A stretch of 64,000 nucleotides of DNA. Origin: Tubulanus polymorphus (taxonomy: Eukaryota; Nemertea; Palaeonemertea; Tubulaniformes; Tubulanidae). The DNA lies in the NCBI RefSeq assembly GCF_964204645.1, contig NC_134029.1:14252850-14316849 (forward strand). Direction: 5' to 3'. Positions 22,352 to 34,140 of this stretch are shown one piece after another (the stretch's first letter is position 1; each line of letters begins with the position of its first letter). Below the pieces are notes generated by a model. The model was not told where the DNA came from. It searched no databases and was given only the letters and a program-made list of their open reading frames with translations. Position numbers and translations under genes: made by a program.

Positions 22352-22899
22352 AATCATTGTTTTCTCGCGTTATTTTAGTTTTGTCGTTTTGTTGTAATGT
22401 CGCCCTCATTTGCATATTCGTGTTTTGTTATCTTATCAGCCACCATACTAAAGCTTTAAGGTCACATAAAACTCGATAAACACTTCAAGCGACACAGCGA
22501 ACGATCTCCTTTCCCCCACAGCGAACGCTTACTCCGAATGTCAAGTGTGAGTCCAGCATACGGATAGGAGTGTGTTATATACTCGTATTTAGTAAATACC
22601 TTGTGGATTTGACAATGATCGGTATGTACTGTAGGAAATATAAGAGTATTGATGGTATTGATACAGACGCCCGCGGCCGAATAAAGTAATATATTCTTTT
22701 ATTTTGATACCTCGTCGACATAACAGCTTTTCTCCGCTATAATCTCTTCGGCGTGTTTAGTTTAGGCCTACGACTCCCTGGTACACTTATGATTTATCTT
22801 AGTAAAAACACGGTAAATTTGGTATTGCTAAATTAACTGCTTGACGCCCGCAGCCAAATCACTGGTAGTAATAAATTAATTTGTACTCGATTTGATTCT
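22352..22899. other. No recognised gene
   Basis: Begins with degenerate satellite-like TTTTGTCG sequence and ATTTGCAT at 22409, then AT-rich unique-looking DNA. Confidence 0.5.
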
Positions 22900-23398
22900 C
22901 AGAATGAGGAGAAACTCGCAGCTGATTCCCGGAACGACGATGTAGTGACACACGTCGATTTGTCGATGTTTACGGCTCGACAGTGCTTTCAAAATCTAAA
23001 GTAGTAAATTTCCTGTGTATTGGTATTATAATTTGATGAGGAAAATGGGTTATTGTTAAAATTAGTTTTTAAAAACCGCGACAGAATGTGCAATCTTTGG
23101 GTAATAAATTTGTTAATTTATGCTTGAATTGATAATCGATGTGACAAGAAACGTGCGGTAGATTTCGGAAAGACGACTTAGAAAAACATGTCGGCTCTTT
23201 GAATGGGGCTAGATTTTCGATGTTTACGGCCCGACAGTGCTTTTGTAACGTTGATTCTTCAAAATTCGCACGGAGTATTTGTAGATCGAACTGAGCTGAA
23301 TGATATCAGACGGATTGTATCGGCAACAGCGGTAATGTAAAAAAGCCTATGTACTTTTGACAAAAAATGTGTGGAAAAAAATAATAATAATAATAATA
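22900..23398 (+). repeat. 'GAGGAGAAACTCGCAG' and 'GTTTACGGC' leader, copy 2
   Basis: 22905-23075 matches 29992-30170 (GAGGAGAAACTCGCAGCTGA, CGGAACGACGATGTAGT). 23213-23398 matches 18065-18249. The two leader parts adjoin here and in copy 3. Confidence 0.8.
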
Positions 23399-23435
23399 AA
23401 TATAGCTGCAAAGCAGCGATAACGGGTTTTCTGCA
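23399..23435 (+). repeat. 36-bp hairpin motif, copy 4
   Basis: Identical to the 18250 copy; preceded by (AAT)n instead of (AAAT)n. Confidence 0.9.
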
Positions 23436-23454
23436 CAGTCTTAGAATCCTGTTC

Positions 23455-23765
23455 AACGGTGGATTTCAACAAAGCATTTGATAAGGCTCAACATCAGCCA
23501 TTACTGAACAGGCTATTAGGAAACAGTATCAATGATAGGTCGCCCAAATGGCACAGCAGTTATCTCTCAACGGAAACTTGTACCCGAAATCAACGGAACG
23601 CCTCATCTTGGAATGAGACGGTCTAACTAGTGGAGTCACGCAAGGTAGTATCCTAAGTCGTCTTCTGTTTAATGTCCTGACAAATGACATACACAGTAAT
23701 CCAAAATATACCAGACCTAGTAAATTTCCAAAACAACCTTAACACACTGTTCGACCAAAAACTTA
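23455..23765 (+). pseudogene. LINE reverse-transcriptase fragment
   Basis: Near-identical paralogue of 18300-18614, with the same FNKAFDKAQHQ and GVTQGSILSRLLF blocks and the same breaks. It therefore spread as part of the ~5-kb cassette duplication and not by independent retrotransposition. Confidence 0.8.
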
Positions 23766-24085
23766 ATGTTCCGACAAAACCACGGGCGACAAAACCAAAA
23801 TTATGAATTGTCGCGGGTGACAAAACCAAAATATTGAATTGTCACGGGCGACAAAACAAAAATAATGAATTGTCGCGGGCGATAAAACCAAAATAATGAG
23901 TTGTCGCGGTCAATAAAACCATAATAATGAATTGTCGCGGGCGTTAAAACCAAAATATTGAATTGTTGCGGGTGATAAAACCAAAATAATGAATTGTCGC
24001 GGACGACAAAAACAAACTATTGAATTGTTGCGTGCGACAAAACCAAAATAATGAATTGTCGCGGACGACAAAACCAAACTAGGGG
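23766..24085. repeat. 31-bp satellite, short array (~10 units)
   Basis: Paralogue of 18615-18900, with the same transitional first units (GTTCCGACAAAACCACGGGC). Confidence 0.9.
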
Positions 24086-24124
24086 TCCAGGGACACCATG
24101 CTCGCTTGGGCAGTGGTTTCAAAT

Positions 24125-24900
24125 GCTCAACAATCTAACAATTTCAATACATAACGCCCTCTAGTGACCATATACAAAATCCCATGACCTTGAAACCCAC
24201 CACAATCATAGAACATGTGAGCAGCTATGATTTTGTAATTGATTGTGATAACAAAATAAGCCTCGTTACCAATTTAATATGGAAATACTAAGTTATTCTA
24301 CTATTCAACGCCCCCTGGTGACCATATGCGAAACCCGATGACCTTAAAACTCACCGCAATCGTAGTACATGTCATGAAATACAACTTTGCAATTGATCAT
24401 AGTAACAAAATATGCCTAAGTACCAATCTAATAAGGGAATACTAAGCCATTATACTATTCAGCGCCCCCTGGTGACTATATGGAATAACTAATGTCCTTA
24501 AAAACTCACCACAATCATAGACGATGTCATGAACTATAACTTTGCAATGGATCATGGTAACAAACTATGCCTAGGTACCAATCTAATAAGGAAAAACTAA
24601 GCTTTTCTACTATTCAACGCCCCTGGTGACTATATGGAATAACTAATATCCTTAAAAACTCACCACAATCATAGACGATGTCACGAACTACAACTTTGCC
24701 ATTGATCATGGTAACAAAATATGCCTTGGTACAAATATAATATAGCGATACTAAGTTATTGTATTATTCAACGCCCCCTGATGGCCACATACAAAAACCA
24801 ATGACCTTGAAACTCACCAAAATCATAGAACACGTTATGGGCTACAACTTTCCAATTGAATATAGTAACACAATATGCTAAGGTATCAATTAATTGTGGA
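24125..24900 (-). repeat. ~155-bp tandem units with CTCF-like motifs (5 units)
   Basis: Paralogue of 18960-19560 with one extra unit. Plus-strand motif positions are 24154 (CGCCCTCTAGTGACC), 24309, 24461 (AGCGCCCCCTGGTGAC), 24619 (one C lost) and 24771 (CGCCCCCTGATGGCC). Confidence 0.85.
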
Positions 24901-25488
24901 AAAACTTTTTCCCACCTACGAATGAGTTCTGATGACACCAAGATGGCCGCCAATTGCGTCATAATTGGCTGATCAAAAATACCTGTCCCAGGTATAAAAC
25001 ATCCCTCTCTAAAGAATATCCATCAGCAATTGCAATGAGAAATGGCAAACCAGTAGGAAGCTACAGGACCTAGAATTCTGGCCAAAATTGACATTTTTGG
25101 GCACTAAAAAGGTCATAGGACGGCCATCTTGAGTCAGATCGACCCAATTTTCTTATGCTGATGGGCCTTTGGTAGATTCAAATATAAACGAAAGATCAAG
25201 GTCTTCAAAGCGTCTTCAAAATTTCCCACGAAAACTTCGAAAATGTTTAAAAAGTGCTGATTTTGGCAAACAACAATGGCTGCCAGTCGGCCATCTTGAA
25301 TCTGACAGGACAGTTTTTGGTCTGACGATGTGTCTAGGGTAGATACATGTATAAACCAAATATCAAGACATTACCTCGAAGCGTCTTCAAAACTTCCCAA
25401 AATAACTGGATTCCGTCTATGGACGGACGGACGGACGAAAAGTGAACGCAATAGCCCGCTGGGACTAAAGTCCCAAGTGGACTGAAAA
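24901..25488 (-). repeat. CAAGATGG dispersed block, copy 2
   Basis: Near-identical paralogue of 19562-20150, ending at the start of long satellite array B just as copy 1 ends at array A. Confidence 0.85.
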
Positions 25489-27039
25489 ATAATTGTCGCG
25501 GGCGACAAAACCAAAATATGGAATTGTCGCGGGCGACAAAACCAAAAAAAGAATTGTCGGGGCGACAAAACAAAAATAATGAATTGTCGTGGACGATAAA
25601 ACCAAAATAATGAATTGTCTCAGGCGACAAAACAAAAATAATGAATAATCGCGGGCGATAAAACAAAAATATTGAATTGTCGCAGGCGATAAAACCAAAA
25701 AAGAAAATTGTCGCGGGCGACAAATACACAATATAAAACCAAAATAATGAATTGTCGCGGGCGACAAAACCAAAATAATGAATTGTCGGTGGCGATAAAA
25801 CCAAAGTAATGAATTGTCGCGGGCGATAAAACCAAAATATTGAATTTTCGCGGGGGACAAAACCAAAATATTGAATTGTCGCGGGCGACAAAACCAAACT
25901 AATGAATTGTCGCGGGCGACAAAACCAAAATATTGAATTGTCGCGGGCGACAAAACCAAAATATTGAATTTTCGCGGGCGACAAAACCAAAATATTGAAT
26001 TGTCGCGGGCGACAAAACCAAACTAATGAATTGTCGCGGGCGATAAAACCAAACTAATGAATTGTCGCGAGCGATAAAACAAAAATATTGAATCGTCGCG
26101 GGCAATAAAACCAAAATAATGAATCGTCTCAGGCGACAAAAACGAAATATTGAATCGTCGCGGGCGACAAAACCAAAACAATGAATTGTCGCGGGCGATA
26201 AAACCAAAATAATGAATGGTCTCGGGCGACAAAACCAAAATAATGAATTGTCGCGGGCGATAAAAACAAAATATTGAATTGTCGCGGGCGATAAAACCAA
26301 AATAATGAATTGTCGCGGGCGACAAAACCAAAATATTGAATTGTCGCGGGTGACAAAACCAAAAAAAAAATTGGTACGGGCGATAAAAACAAAATATAAA
26401 ACCAAAATAATGAATTGTCGTGGGCGATAAAACCAAAATATTGAATTGTCGCGGGCGATAAAACCAAAATAATGAATTGTCGCGGGCGATAAAACCATAA
26501 TAATGAATTATCGCGGGCGATAAAACCAAAATAATGAATTATCGCGGGCGATAAAACCAAAATATTGAATTGTCGCGGGCGATTAAAGCAAAATAATGAA
26601 TTGTCTCGGGCGACAAAACCAAAATAGTGAATTGTCGCGGGCGATAAAACCAATATAATGAATTATCGCGGGCGATAAAACCAAAATATTGAATTGTCGC
26701 GGGTGATAAAACAAAAATAATGAATTATCGCGGGCGACAAATCCAAAATATTGAATTGTCGCGGGCGACTAAACCAAAATATTGAATTGTTGCGGGCGAC
26801 AAAACCAAAAAAAGAATTGTCGGGGCGACAAAACAAAAATAATGAATTGTCGCGGACGATAAGTCAAAATTAATGAATTGTCGCGGGCGATAAAACCAAA
26901 ATAATGAATTGTCGCGGGCGACAAAACCAAAATGGTTAATTGTCGCGGGCGACAAAACCAAAATGGTCGCGGGCGACAACCATAATATTGAATTGTCGCG
27001 GGCGACAAAACCAAAATAATGAATTGTCGCGGGCGATAA

Positions 27040-28271
27040 AACCAAACTAATGAATTGTCGCGGGCGATAAAACAAAAATATTGAATTGTCGCGGGCGATA
27101 AAACCAAAATAATGAATCGTCTCGGGCGACAAAAACAAAATATTGAATCGTCGCAGGCGACAAAACCAAAATAATGAATTGTCGCGGGCGATAAAACCAA
27201 AATAATGAATGGTCTCGGGCGACAAAACCAAAATAATGAATTGTCGCGGGTGATAAAAACAAAATATTGAATTGTTGCGGGCGATAAAACCAAAATAATG
27301 AATTGTCACGGGCGACAAAACCAAAATATTGAATTGTCGCGGGCGACAAAACCAAAAAAAAAATTGTCACGGGCGATAAAAACAAAATATATAACCAAAA
27401 TAATGAATTGTCGCGGGCGATAAAACCAAAATAATGAATTGTCGCGGGCGATAAAACCAAAATAATGAATTATCGCGGGCGATAAAACCAAAATATTGAA
27501 TTGTCGCGGGCGATTAAACCAAAATAATGAATTGTCTCGGGCGACAAAACCAAAATAATGAATTGTCGCGGGCGATAAAACCAAAATAATAAATTATTGC
27601 GGGTGATAAAACCAAAATATTGAATTGTCGCGGGCGATAAAACAAAAATAATGAATTATCGCGGGCAACAAAACCAAAATATTGAATTGTCGCGGGCGAC
27701 TTAACCAAAATATTGAATTGTTGCGGGCGACAAAACCAAAAAAAGAATTGTCGGGGCGACAAAACAAAAATAATGAATTGTCGCGGGCGATAAAACCGTA
27801 ATAATGAATTGTCGCGGGCGATAAGACCAAAATAATGAATTGTCTCAGGCGACAAAACAAAAATAATGAATAATCGCGGGCGATAAAACAAAAATATTGA
27901 ATTGTCGCAGGCGATAAAACCAAAAAAGAAAATTGTCGCGGGCGACAAAAACAAAATATAAAACCAAAATAATGAATTTTCGCGGGCGACAAAACCAAAA
28001 TAATGAATTGTCGGTGGCGATAAAACCAAAATAATGAATTGTCGGTGGCGATAAAACCAAAGTAATGAATTGTCGCGGGCGATCAAACCAAAATATTGAA
28101 TTTTCGCGGGGGACAAAACCAAAATATTGAATTGTCGCGGGCGACAAAACCAAACTAATGAATTGTCGCGGGCGACAAAACCAAACTAATGAATTGTCGC
28201 GGGCGATAAAACCAAAATAATGAATCGTCTCGGGCGACAAAAACAAGATATTGAATCGTCGCGGGCGACAA
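27040..28271. repeat. 1232-bp higher-order repeat, copy 1
   Basis: Every variant unit in this stretch recurs 1232 bp later with very few differences, for example AATAAATTATTGCGGGTGAT at 27587 and 28819. One difference is GACTTAACC (27699) against GACTAAACC (28931). Confidence 0.9.
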
Positions 28272-29503
28272 AATCAAACTAATGAATTGTCGCGGGCGAT
28301 AAAACAAAAATATTGAATTGTCGCGGGCGATAAAACCAAAATAATGAATCGTCTCGGGCGACAAAAACAAAATATTGAATCGTCGCAGGCGACAAAACCA
28401 AAATAATGAATTGTCGCGGGCGATAAAACCAAAATAATGAATGGTCTCGGGCGACAAAACCAAAATAATGAATTGTCGCGGGTGATAAAAACAAAATATT
28501 GAATTGTTGCGGGCGATAAAACCAAAATAATGAATTGTCACGGGCGACAAAACCAAAATATTGAATTGTCGCGGGCGACAAAACCAAAAAAAAAATTGTC
28601 ACGGGCGATAAAAACAAAATATATAACCAAAATAATGAATTGTCGCGGGCGATAAAACCAAAATAATGAATTGTCGCGGGCGATAAAACCAAAATAATGA
28701 ATTATCGCGGGCGATAAAACCAAAATATTGAATTGTCGCGGGCGATTAAACCAAAATAATGAATTGTCTCGGGCGACAAAACCAAAATAATGAATTGTCG
28801 CGGGCGATAAAACCAAAATAATAAATTATTGCGGGTGATAAAACCAAAATATTGAATTGTCGCGGGCGATAAAACAAAAATAATGAATTATCGCGGGCAA
28901 CAAAACCAAAATATTGAATTGTCGCGGGCGACTAAACCAAAATATTGAATTGTTGCGGGCGACAAAACCAAAAAAAGAATTGTCGGGGCGACAAAACAAA
29001 AATAATGAATTGTCGCGGGCGATAAAACCGTAATAATGAATTGTCGCGGGCGATAAGACCAAAATAATGAATTGTCTCAGGCGACAAAACAAAAATAATG
29101 AATAATCGCGGGCGATAAAACAAAAATATTGAATTGTCGCAGGCGATAAAACCAAAAAAGAAAATTGTCGCGGGCGACAAAAACAAAATATAAAACCAAA
29201 ATAATGAATTTTCGCGGGCGACAAAACCAAAATAATGAATTGTCGGTGGCGATAAAACCAAAATAATGAATTGTCGGTGGCGATAAAACCAAAGTAATGA
29301 ATTGTCGCGGGCGATAAAACCAAAATATTGAATTTTCGCGGGGGACAAAACCAAAATATTGAATTGTCGCGGGCGACAAAACCAAACTAATGAATTGTCG
29401 CGGGCGACAAAACCAAACTAATGAATTGTCGCGGGCGATAAAACCAAAATAATGAATCGTCTCGGGCGACAAAAACAAGATATTGAATCGTCGCGGGCGA
29501 CAA
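28272..29503. repeat. 1232-bp higher-order repeat, copy 2
   Basis: Tandem copy of 27040-28271. Similarity stops near 29500, where the unit pattern diverges. Confidence 0.9.
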
Positions 29504-29989
29504 AATCAAAATAATGAATTGTCGCGGGCGACAAAACCAAAATAATGAATTGACACGGGCGATAAAACCAAAATAATGAATGGTCTCGGGCGACAAAACC
29601 AAAATATTGAATTGTCGCGGGCGATAAAACCAAAATAATGAATTGTCGCGGGCGACAAAACCAAAATATTGAATTGTCGCGGAATGATGCAATCGTGAGT
29701 TGAAATAATACCTGAACAAATCGATGCACAGACATTTACTTTATATATCTACTTGAACAATCGAGCCTACTCAGTAATATACTCAGTTTTTACGAAACCT
29801 GGAGTTTTTGTTTCAGAGAAATTTGAGTATCAGTATCCGATGCTATATACTAACGTTAACGTTAGTTATCATCCCTCCGTCATGCTAAGTTATACATTTC
29901 ATGTCAACCAGTATCTACAGGCAGCTGTACAGAGTGTACACACTATATCTGAATACGAGGCTGGAATAACAGGCTCACTTCACGTAGGT

Positions 29990-30475
29990 TCATGATGAGG
30001 AGAAACTCGCAGCTGATCCCCGGAACGACGATGTAGTAACACACGTCGATTCGTCGATGTTTACGGCTCGACAGTGCTTTTAAAATCTAAAGTAGTAAAT
30101 TTCCAGTGTATCTGTAATATGATTTGATGAGGAAAATGGGCTATTGTTAAAATCACTGTTTGAAGACCGCGACTGAATGTGAAGTCAGCGGCAATCAATT
30201 AGTTCATTTATACTTGAATTGATAATCGAAGTGACAGTCCGCCTGCGGGTTGATTTCGGGATGACGACTCGAAAAACATGTCGCCCCATTGAATGGGGCT
30301 AAATTTTCGATGTTTACGGCCCGACAGCGCTTTTTTAACGATGATTCGTGAAAAAACACGCGGGCTATTTGTAGATATCAGTGAGCTGAACGACATTATA
30401 TGGATTGTATATGAAACAGCGGTAAGGTAACAAAGCCTATGTTCTTTTGGTAAAAATAGTGTGGAAGAAAATAAT
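29990..30475 (+). repeat. Leader region, copy 3
   Basis: Matches 22905-23398 (GAGGAGAAACTCGCAGCTGA, TCGATGTTTACGGCTCGACA, GTGTGGAA.AAAATAATAAT). Where copies 1 and 2 continue into the 36-bp hairpin motif and RT relic, this copy continues into the hairpin array. Confidence 0.8.
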
Positions 30476-30483
30476 AATAATAA

Positions 30484-30762
30484 TAATCACGCGGATATCA
30501 ATAGGGTTTTCTGTGAAATAACAGAAAACCCTAATAATAAGAAACACGTGAATCTCAATAGGGTTTTCTGTGATGTAACAGAAAACCCTAATAAGAAACA
30601 CGCGAATCTCAATAGGGTTTTCTGTGATGTAACAGAAAACCCTAATAATAAGAAACACGCGAATCTCAATAGGGTTTTCTGTGATGTAACAGAAAACCCT
30701 AATAATCACGCGAATTTCAATAGGGTTTTCTGTGAAGAAACAGAAAACCCTAATTAGCCGTA
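30484..30762. repeat. Array of five perfect 13-bp hairpins
   Basis: Five copies of TAGGGTTTTCTGT, a 6-nt loop, and ACAGAAAACCCTA at 30502, 30559, 30613, 30670 and 30721. Both arms are invariant; the loops are GAAATA, GATGTA (three times) and GAAGAA. Linkers read AATAATAAGAAACACGCGAA. Start-to-start spacings are 57, 54, 57 and 51, all multiples of three, so both strands stay open (98 codons plus, 122 minus). No start context or family supports a protein. Confidence 0.95.
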
Positions 30763-31689
30763 AATTAGTCGTGTATTTATCCTTTACTCCGTGCGTATAG
30801 TTCACACAACCCCGGTGGTGCTATTTATGATGTTAGCTATGGCAATCAACACAAGCACGTGTGCGCACTAGTACACGTAGCCTATGTTTAATCGATAAAA
30901 TAAACATCATATGTTCACCGTATTCAAAGACCTACAGCGCTACCCACTTACCATACCATTATCATGTCATATACAACGTATACAACTGTATACAATTTAG
31001 ACTTTATTCATTCAAATCGCTCCCAAAATGATAAAATACCACATGAAATGTCTTTTAGTGAAATGACTGGAAGCCACGAGCATTTGTAAGAGATGATGTC
31101 AGAAACACACACCTGCTAACATAAACAATTACAGTGAGCACGTGCTGAAATTGCTGATTTAAAAGTCGTATTTCTCAGTAATGGCTGAACTAAAATTCAA
31201 ACCAGTGGCATATCTTATATTTGTGAATACATCAAATTTGAAAATGACTTTTGCACAACATTCTATTTTGACAGCATTCAATCTATATTTGCATAAAACC
31301 TATATTTGTGTTCTTTGAATCATTTCACAACGTCTTTATTTCACTGATCAGAAATTTGTCCAAAGGGTGACATTTCCCAGTTTTTCTCTGCCTAATGGCA
31401 ACTTCATCAAGGTAAACATCTCATTCTCTTCCAGAGAAAGATCTAGCCTTCCAAGGCAGATTTCCATCTTGCCACATTGGGGGAATTAATAGCATCCTTG
31501 TATGCTTGAGGAAAATTGGTATCTACCCTGTATAGGTAGTCTATATGTAACAATCCCCTCTTCTCATTTCTTATACCTCCTTTAGGGATGATCTATGCTT
31601 TGACGATAGTCTTATGAGAGGCAATTTATCCGTAACAAAAAAACTTACTCGGACAATGGATTCACTTCTAAGAGACTACACCTGGCGGT
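30763..31689. other. No recognised gene
   Basis: AT-rich, without repeats recognised elsewhere in the window. Confidence 0.5.
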
Positions 31690-32190
31690 GGTTTATTTTA
31701 TTACACATTGCACTGTTACCGACGGAAAACTATATACATAATAACGGGTACGAGACCCATCACATATATACAAAATTATCTAGATGCTTTGGTAGTTTCC
31801 TTTCCCTTGTGGGGTATTTATTACTGACATTGGCCTGACCCAGTGTTACAGAAGAGTAAGCTGCCGTTAACACACAATAGGGCCAGATTTCATGTGGTAC
31901 AACAGAATGAATAAGTAAACACCTTCCCACTTCGAATAAAGTATGCCATGAACTCTATGTGGCTCCATTTTTGTGGGGTAAGGGAGCTGAGGTATCGTGG
32001 TGAATTTTGTTTCATCGATGCTTTGAAATCACTTGATGAAAATTCACCGCCTATGTCCGTCCTTAAACTTTTCACCTTGCCAAATGGAGCTGCGTCAGGA
32101 ATTTCTCAGTGACTGTAAGAGTATCACGCTTGTTTTTCGCTCATGGGATACGAATAACGCGTCGCATTATTGGCTCGCGTCAATGGTCTG
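31690..32190 (-). pseudogene. Copia-type integrase core fragment
   Basis: The minus strand reads PDAAPFGKVKSLRTDIGGEF and SSSDFK, the integrase block around the second catalytic Asp (LRTDNGGEF in most Copia elements; Asn is Ile here). In another frame TLFEVGRCLLIHS and CVLTAAYS follow, matching the region after the catalytic Glu. Just upstream KRDTLTVTEKFL matches the stretch before it. At least two frameshifts are present and no LTRs or RT were found. Integrase would insert element cDNA in the nucleus; this copy is dead. Confidence 0.75.
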
Positions 32191-33611
32191 GCCAATCGAT
32201 AATCATTTGTTTGCTTAATACACTACGCTCAAAGCTATTTTTAGCACACTCAAACGCGATTTCAATAGCCTGTACTACTTATTTCACTACTTATGTGGGA
32301 ATTTAAACAGATTATGCAAAAATATTTCGTAATTGGTTTTTCTTTATGGTGCGCAAAGTTGAAAGCCGTGGGTTTCATATGTTTTGAGAAATTTACCAAA
32401 AAGGTTAAAAAATTCGATTTATTTGAGCACGTTTTTTTATGCAGCATCTTTAACTGTCCAAAATTGCACATATGAAAATTCAATGCTATTTGTGTCGGAA
32501 GAAGTTTATATCGACATGATCCGACACATTGTTCAGTAGTTAAGGGCTTTCAAAGACAAAACCTCTCAAAAATCTTGGTTATATAAAATTTGTGTTGACC
32601 CGGTTTTGACTTCCATTATGACGTCTTAACATTGAATGAGGTGGTTAGCTGGTGCACATTATTTCACAAACAAAATGGCGGCACGATTGAATAGGTTGAT
32701 ATTCATCATTTCTAGCGCGAATACTGATACTCAAGGCGTACAATACAACGATTAATTGTGTGCGATGTGTTCAATAATTCATCTAGTTTTGATATCCTGT
32801 GCGTAAAGTAACGTTGCATCAAGATATCTGACGAACATGTGGTTTCAAAATGCGGAAATTTACTTCCGTGTTCGCCACGCGGCTGATTTACTGAAAGCAT
32901 CAAATTTTTAGAGATGAGTCTGATATATACATGACTGGAAATGCTTGTTTTATCATCATTAACTGAAGTCATTTTATTGACGTTCGCATTAGCAATCCGT
33001 TTTGGAGCCTAATTATTAGTATTAGTTTGTTTACTGCGGCACAGTGATGAGCGTATGCGTTGAAAATAGTCATGTACAGTCACGTAGGCAATATAGCCTT
33101 ATACTCTCGCATTAACTGCGTCTATGGGTGTAGGTCGCGCGTAACAACGATTTTCTGAGTGAAGATGTAAGCTGTTAAAGCAATGCTATCGTGAAATTAT
33201 TAAAAACTATGTCAGTCGATAAACTTTGTTTCGTCAGTAACCGGCACTGGCCTCAAATTTGAAGAACTTTGCAGCTTCTGTCCTGATTGGTCCGTATAAG
33301 ATAATGAAAAACCTCTGATGAAACCCAGGCTCTAACTAAGTTCATACCGTATCTTAACGGGTCAATAGTTTTAGTTGTTTTCCGTCATTCAAGGGATGTA
33401 TTTTTCAAGATTATTATTATTATTATTATTAACTTTATTTCTCTAATAATTGTTACAAATTTACAAAGTGTTTATAACAGAAAAGAGACGTATAATCAAA
33501 TAAAAAAGTTACAATAATGCAGATGGGAAATACATAAAAATGCAGCGCTTGTGAAATATATCACTCAGAAAAAAATGGTTGGGCAAAGTATGAAGAAAAA
33601 GAAACACATAT
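32191..33611. other. No recognised gene
   Basis: Frames at 32262-32483 and 32712-32972 show no family motif. A (TTA)n run lies at 33412-33431. Confidence 0.5.
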
Positions 33612-33791
33612 ACGCCTTGATATTGGGTCACAGATGTATCTACCCTAGACACATCTTCAGCCCCAAAACTGGCCCTGTCAGAATCAAGATGGCCAGCTGG
33701 CAGTCATTGTTGTTCGCCAAAATCAGCAATTTTTACACGTTTTTGAACTTGATGAGGGAAATTTTGAAGCCGCCTTGATCAAATTACCTTG

Positions 33792-33881
<90 letters not shown>

Positions 33882-34140
33882 ATATATATCCCCCTAAGGC
33901 CCATCAGCATAACAAAAATTGGGTCGGACCCAAAAGTGCCCAAAAATGTCAATTTTGGCCCGAATTCTGAGTCCTGTAGCTTCCTATTGGTTTGCCATTT
34001 CTCATTGCAATTGCTGATGGGTATTCTTTGGAAAGTGATGATTTATACCTGAGACAGGTATTTTTGATCAGCCAATTATGACGCAATTGGCGGCCATCTT
34101 GGTGTCATCAGTACTCATTCATAGGTGGGAAAAAGTTTTT
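33612..34140 (+). repeat. CAAGATGG dispersed block, copy 3
   Basis: Inverse orientation to copies 1 and 2. An (AT)n run (33795-33880) has expanded where the others read TTGATCTTTCG. It ends in GGCGGCCATCTTGG and leads into CTCF-like units, the same order as on the minus strand at 18960-20150. Confidence 0.85.
33795..33880. repeat. (AT)n microsatellite
   Basis: About 80 bp of alternating AT within the dispersed block. Confidence 0.95.

Larger units (their letters stand above)
25491..29682. repeat. 31-bp satellite, long array B (~135 units)
   Basis: Same 31-bp unit as array A. It includes TTATCGC/GCGATAA and TCTCGGG variants and units with AT insertions (AAAATATAAAACC). It ends abruptly at TTGTCGCGG|AATGATGC. 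All minus-strand frames in it are satellite artefacts. Confidence 0.97.

Noticed and set aside
21473-22357. 294-codon minus-strand open frame
   Set aside because: It consists of the 31-bp satellite, whose minus strand lacks stops in every frame; no non-repeat sequence is included.
30484-30762. CRISPR array
   Set aside because: The repeats are perfect hairpins, but the linkers are near-identical rather than unique spacers, no cas genes exist, and the window is eukaryotic.
30437-30805. 122-codon minus and 98-codon plus frames over the hairpin array
   Set aside because: Repeat-encoded on both strands at once with no start context; linker slippage by AAT units accounts for the preserved frame.
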